Below, one piece after another: positions 62,235 to 64,000 of a stretch of 64,000 bases of DNA. This DNA comes from Acanthosepion esculentum (lineage: Eukaryota; Mollusca; Cephalopoda; Sepiida; Sepiidae). Position numbers and translations under genes: made by a program. Position 1 is the stretch's first letter. Each line of letters opens with the position of its first letter. Under the pieces are notes generated by a model, which saw nothing but the letters and a program-made list of their open reading frames with translations, had not been told where the DNA came from and searched no databases. The stretch is from the NCBI GenBank assembly GCA_964036315.1, contig CAXIWW010000817.1, positions 7,971,501 through 8,035,500 of the forward strand. Reading direction: 5' to 3'.

Positions 62235-64000
62235 AGCAATCTCAGGCTGCTGCAAGCCGAATTCTCCTGACTCTTTTGTGAAAATTGCCTTACAAGCAAT
62301 CCCAGGCGTCTACGAGCCGACTTCTCATGTCTCTTTTGTGAAAATTGCCTTAAAAGCAATATCAGGCTGCTACAAAACGACATCTTTTGTCTCTTTTTTA
62401 AAAACTGCCTTACAATCAATATCAGCCAGCTACAAGCCGAATACGCCTGGCTATTTTGTGAAACTGCCTTTCAAGCAATCTCAGGCCTCTACAAATCGAC
62501 ATATGCTGGCTCTTTTGTTACAACTGCCTTACAAGCAATCTCAGGCTTCAGTAATATGAATTATCCTGGCTTTGGTGCGAATTGCCTTACAAGCAATCCC
62601 AGGCGGCTACGAGCCGATTTCTCGTGGCCCTTTTATGGCAACTGCCTTACAAGAAATCTCAGGCTGACACAAGCCGAATTCTCCTGGCGCTTTTGTGACA
62701 ACTGCCTTACAAGCAATGTCAGGCTGCTACGAGCCGACTTCTCTTGGCTCTTTTGTGAAACTGCCTTACAAGTAATCTCAGGCTGCTACAAGCCGAATTC
62801 GCCTTGCGCTTTTGTGACAACTGCCTTACAAGCAATGTCAGGTTGCTACCAGCCGACTTCTCTTGGCTTTTTGTGAAAGCTGCCTTACAAGTAATATCAG
62901 GCCGCTACAAATCGACATCTCCTGTTTTTTTTTTGAAAACTGCCTTACAAGCAATCTCAGGCTGCTACAAGCCGAATTCTCCTGGTTCTATTGTGACGAC
63001 TGCCTAACAAGCAATCTCAGGCTGCAGCAATCCCAAGTCTCCTGGCTTTTTGTGCCAATTGCCTTACAACCAATCCCAGGCAGCTACGAGCCGATTTCTC
63101 CTGGCTCATTTGTGGCAACTGCCTTACAAGCAATCTCATGCTCCAGCAAGCCGAATTCTCCTGTCTCTTCTGTGCAAATTGCCTTACAAGCAATCCCAGG
63201 CGTCTACGAGGCAACTTCTCTTGTCCATTTTTTAAAAATCTTTGATTGCTACAAAACGACATCTTTTGTCTCTTTTTTAAAAACTGCCTTACAATCAATC
63301 TCAGCCTGCTACAAGCCGAATACGCCTGGCTCTTTTGTGAAACTGCCTTACAAGCAATCTCAGGCTGCCGCTAGTCCAATTCTCCTGACTTTTTGTGCCA
63401 ATTGAATTACAAGCAATCCCAGTCTGCTATGAGCCGATTTCTCCTGGCTCTTTTGTGGCAACTGCCTTACAAGAAATCTCAGGCTGCTACAAGCCGAATT
63501 CTCCTGGCGCTTTTGTGACAACTGCCTTACAAGCAATGTCAGGCTGCTACGAGCCGTCTTCTCTTGGCTCTTTTGTGAAAACTGCCTTACAAGCAATGTC
63601 AGGCTTCTACGAGCCGACTTCTCCTGGGTCTTTTGTGGCAACTGCCTTACAAGAAATCTCAGGGTGCTACAAGCCGAATTCTCCTGGCGCTTTTGTGACA
63701 ACTGCCTTACAAGCAATGTCAGGCTGCCACGAGCCGACTTCTCATGGCTCTTTTGTGAAAACTGCCTTACAAGCAATATCAGGCTGCTACAAAACCACAT
63801 CTACTGTCTCTTTTGTGAAACTGCCTTACAAGCAATCTCAGGCTGATACAAGCCCACACCTGCTGGCTTTTCTGTGAAAACTGCGCTAAAATCAATCTCT
63901 GGCTGCTACAAGCTGACTACGCCTGTCTCTTTTGTGACCACTGCCTTACAAGCAATCTCAGGTTGCTAAAAATCGACACCTCCTGACTCTTTTGTGAAAA
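62235..64000 (-). repeat. Satellite A', inverted 60-bp array
   Basis: Reverse complement of satellite A (CTGCCTTACAAGCAATCTCA, GGCTGCTACAAGCCGAATTC, TCCTGGCTCTTTTGTGA). It starts at the mirror image of the left A/B junction, with ACCCCATCAGCAATCTCAGG spanning it. A distinctive pair of monomers (GCCTAACAAGC and GCAGCAATCCCAAGTCTCC) lies about 795 bp from the junction here and about 318 bp on the left. The right arm therefore has about eight extra monomers (about 62260-62750). The array runs past base 64000. Confidence 0.95.

Noticed and set aside
1..64000. CENP-B box in any of the satellites
   Set aside because: TTCG occurs in A, B and C, but by eye none is followed by the required A and CGGG at the right spacing. 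A computed motif scan would settle this.
1..64000. Telomere repeats, rRNA, tRNA or Pol III promoter boxes
   Set aside because: No TTAGGG-type runs, no rRNA-like blocks, no cloverleaf with a TTCGA arm and no GGTTCGA B-box were found on either strand.

Overview
This window is satellite DNA from a eukaryotic chromosome, and I find no credible protein-coding or RNA gene in it. All 64 kb are built from three unrelated tandem-repeat families plus one short non-repetitive module. The many long open frames are a by-product of monomers that lack stop codons. The organism cannot be named from the sequence. The length, family mixture and nested duplications fit pericentromeric, subtelomeric or sex-chromosome heterochromatin, probably of an animal, but that is inference.

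Layout: (A) 1-1418, a 60-bp satellite. (B) 1419-25476, a G/T-rich satellite with alternating 31-bp and about 43-bp monomers. (C) 25477-25910, a 434-bp non-satellite module bounded by direct repeats of about 60 bp. (D) 25911-47684, a 73-bp satellite organised as 219-bp trimers. At about 47684/47685 the orientation flips and the same series returns on the other strand in reverse order: D' 47685-54432, C' 54433-54884, B' 54885-62234, A' 62235-64000. The A/B, B/C and C/D junctions are the same in both halves. The window is therefore one large imperfect inverted repeat of a multi-satellite block (A-B-C-D | D'-C'-B'-A').

The two halves have since changed independently. Left B holds a tandem duplication of 10,786 bp with no difference seen on inspection, and its junction cuts C after 92 bp. 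Left B also has an 811/812-bp duplication. Left D is about 21.8 kb against 6.7 kb on the right and contains tandem duplications of 2,114 bp and 1,459 bp, each with a few substitutions. Right B' has a unit of about 1,222 bp in three copies that is single on the left. A' has about eight extra 60-bp monomers. The C copies differ at about 15 of about 330 interior positions, while one stretch of D is almost identical between the halves.

No genes work together here. The most useful objects for follow-up are the C module (conserved core, direct-repeat ends, TATA-like box, splice-donor-like motif), the inversion centre at about 47.6-47.7 kb, and the very recent or artefactual 10.8-kb duplication.
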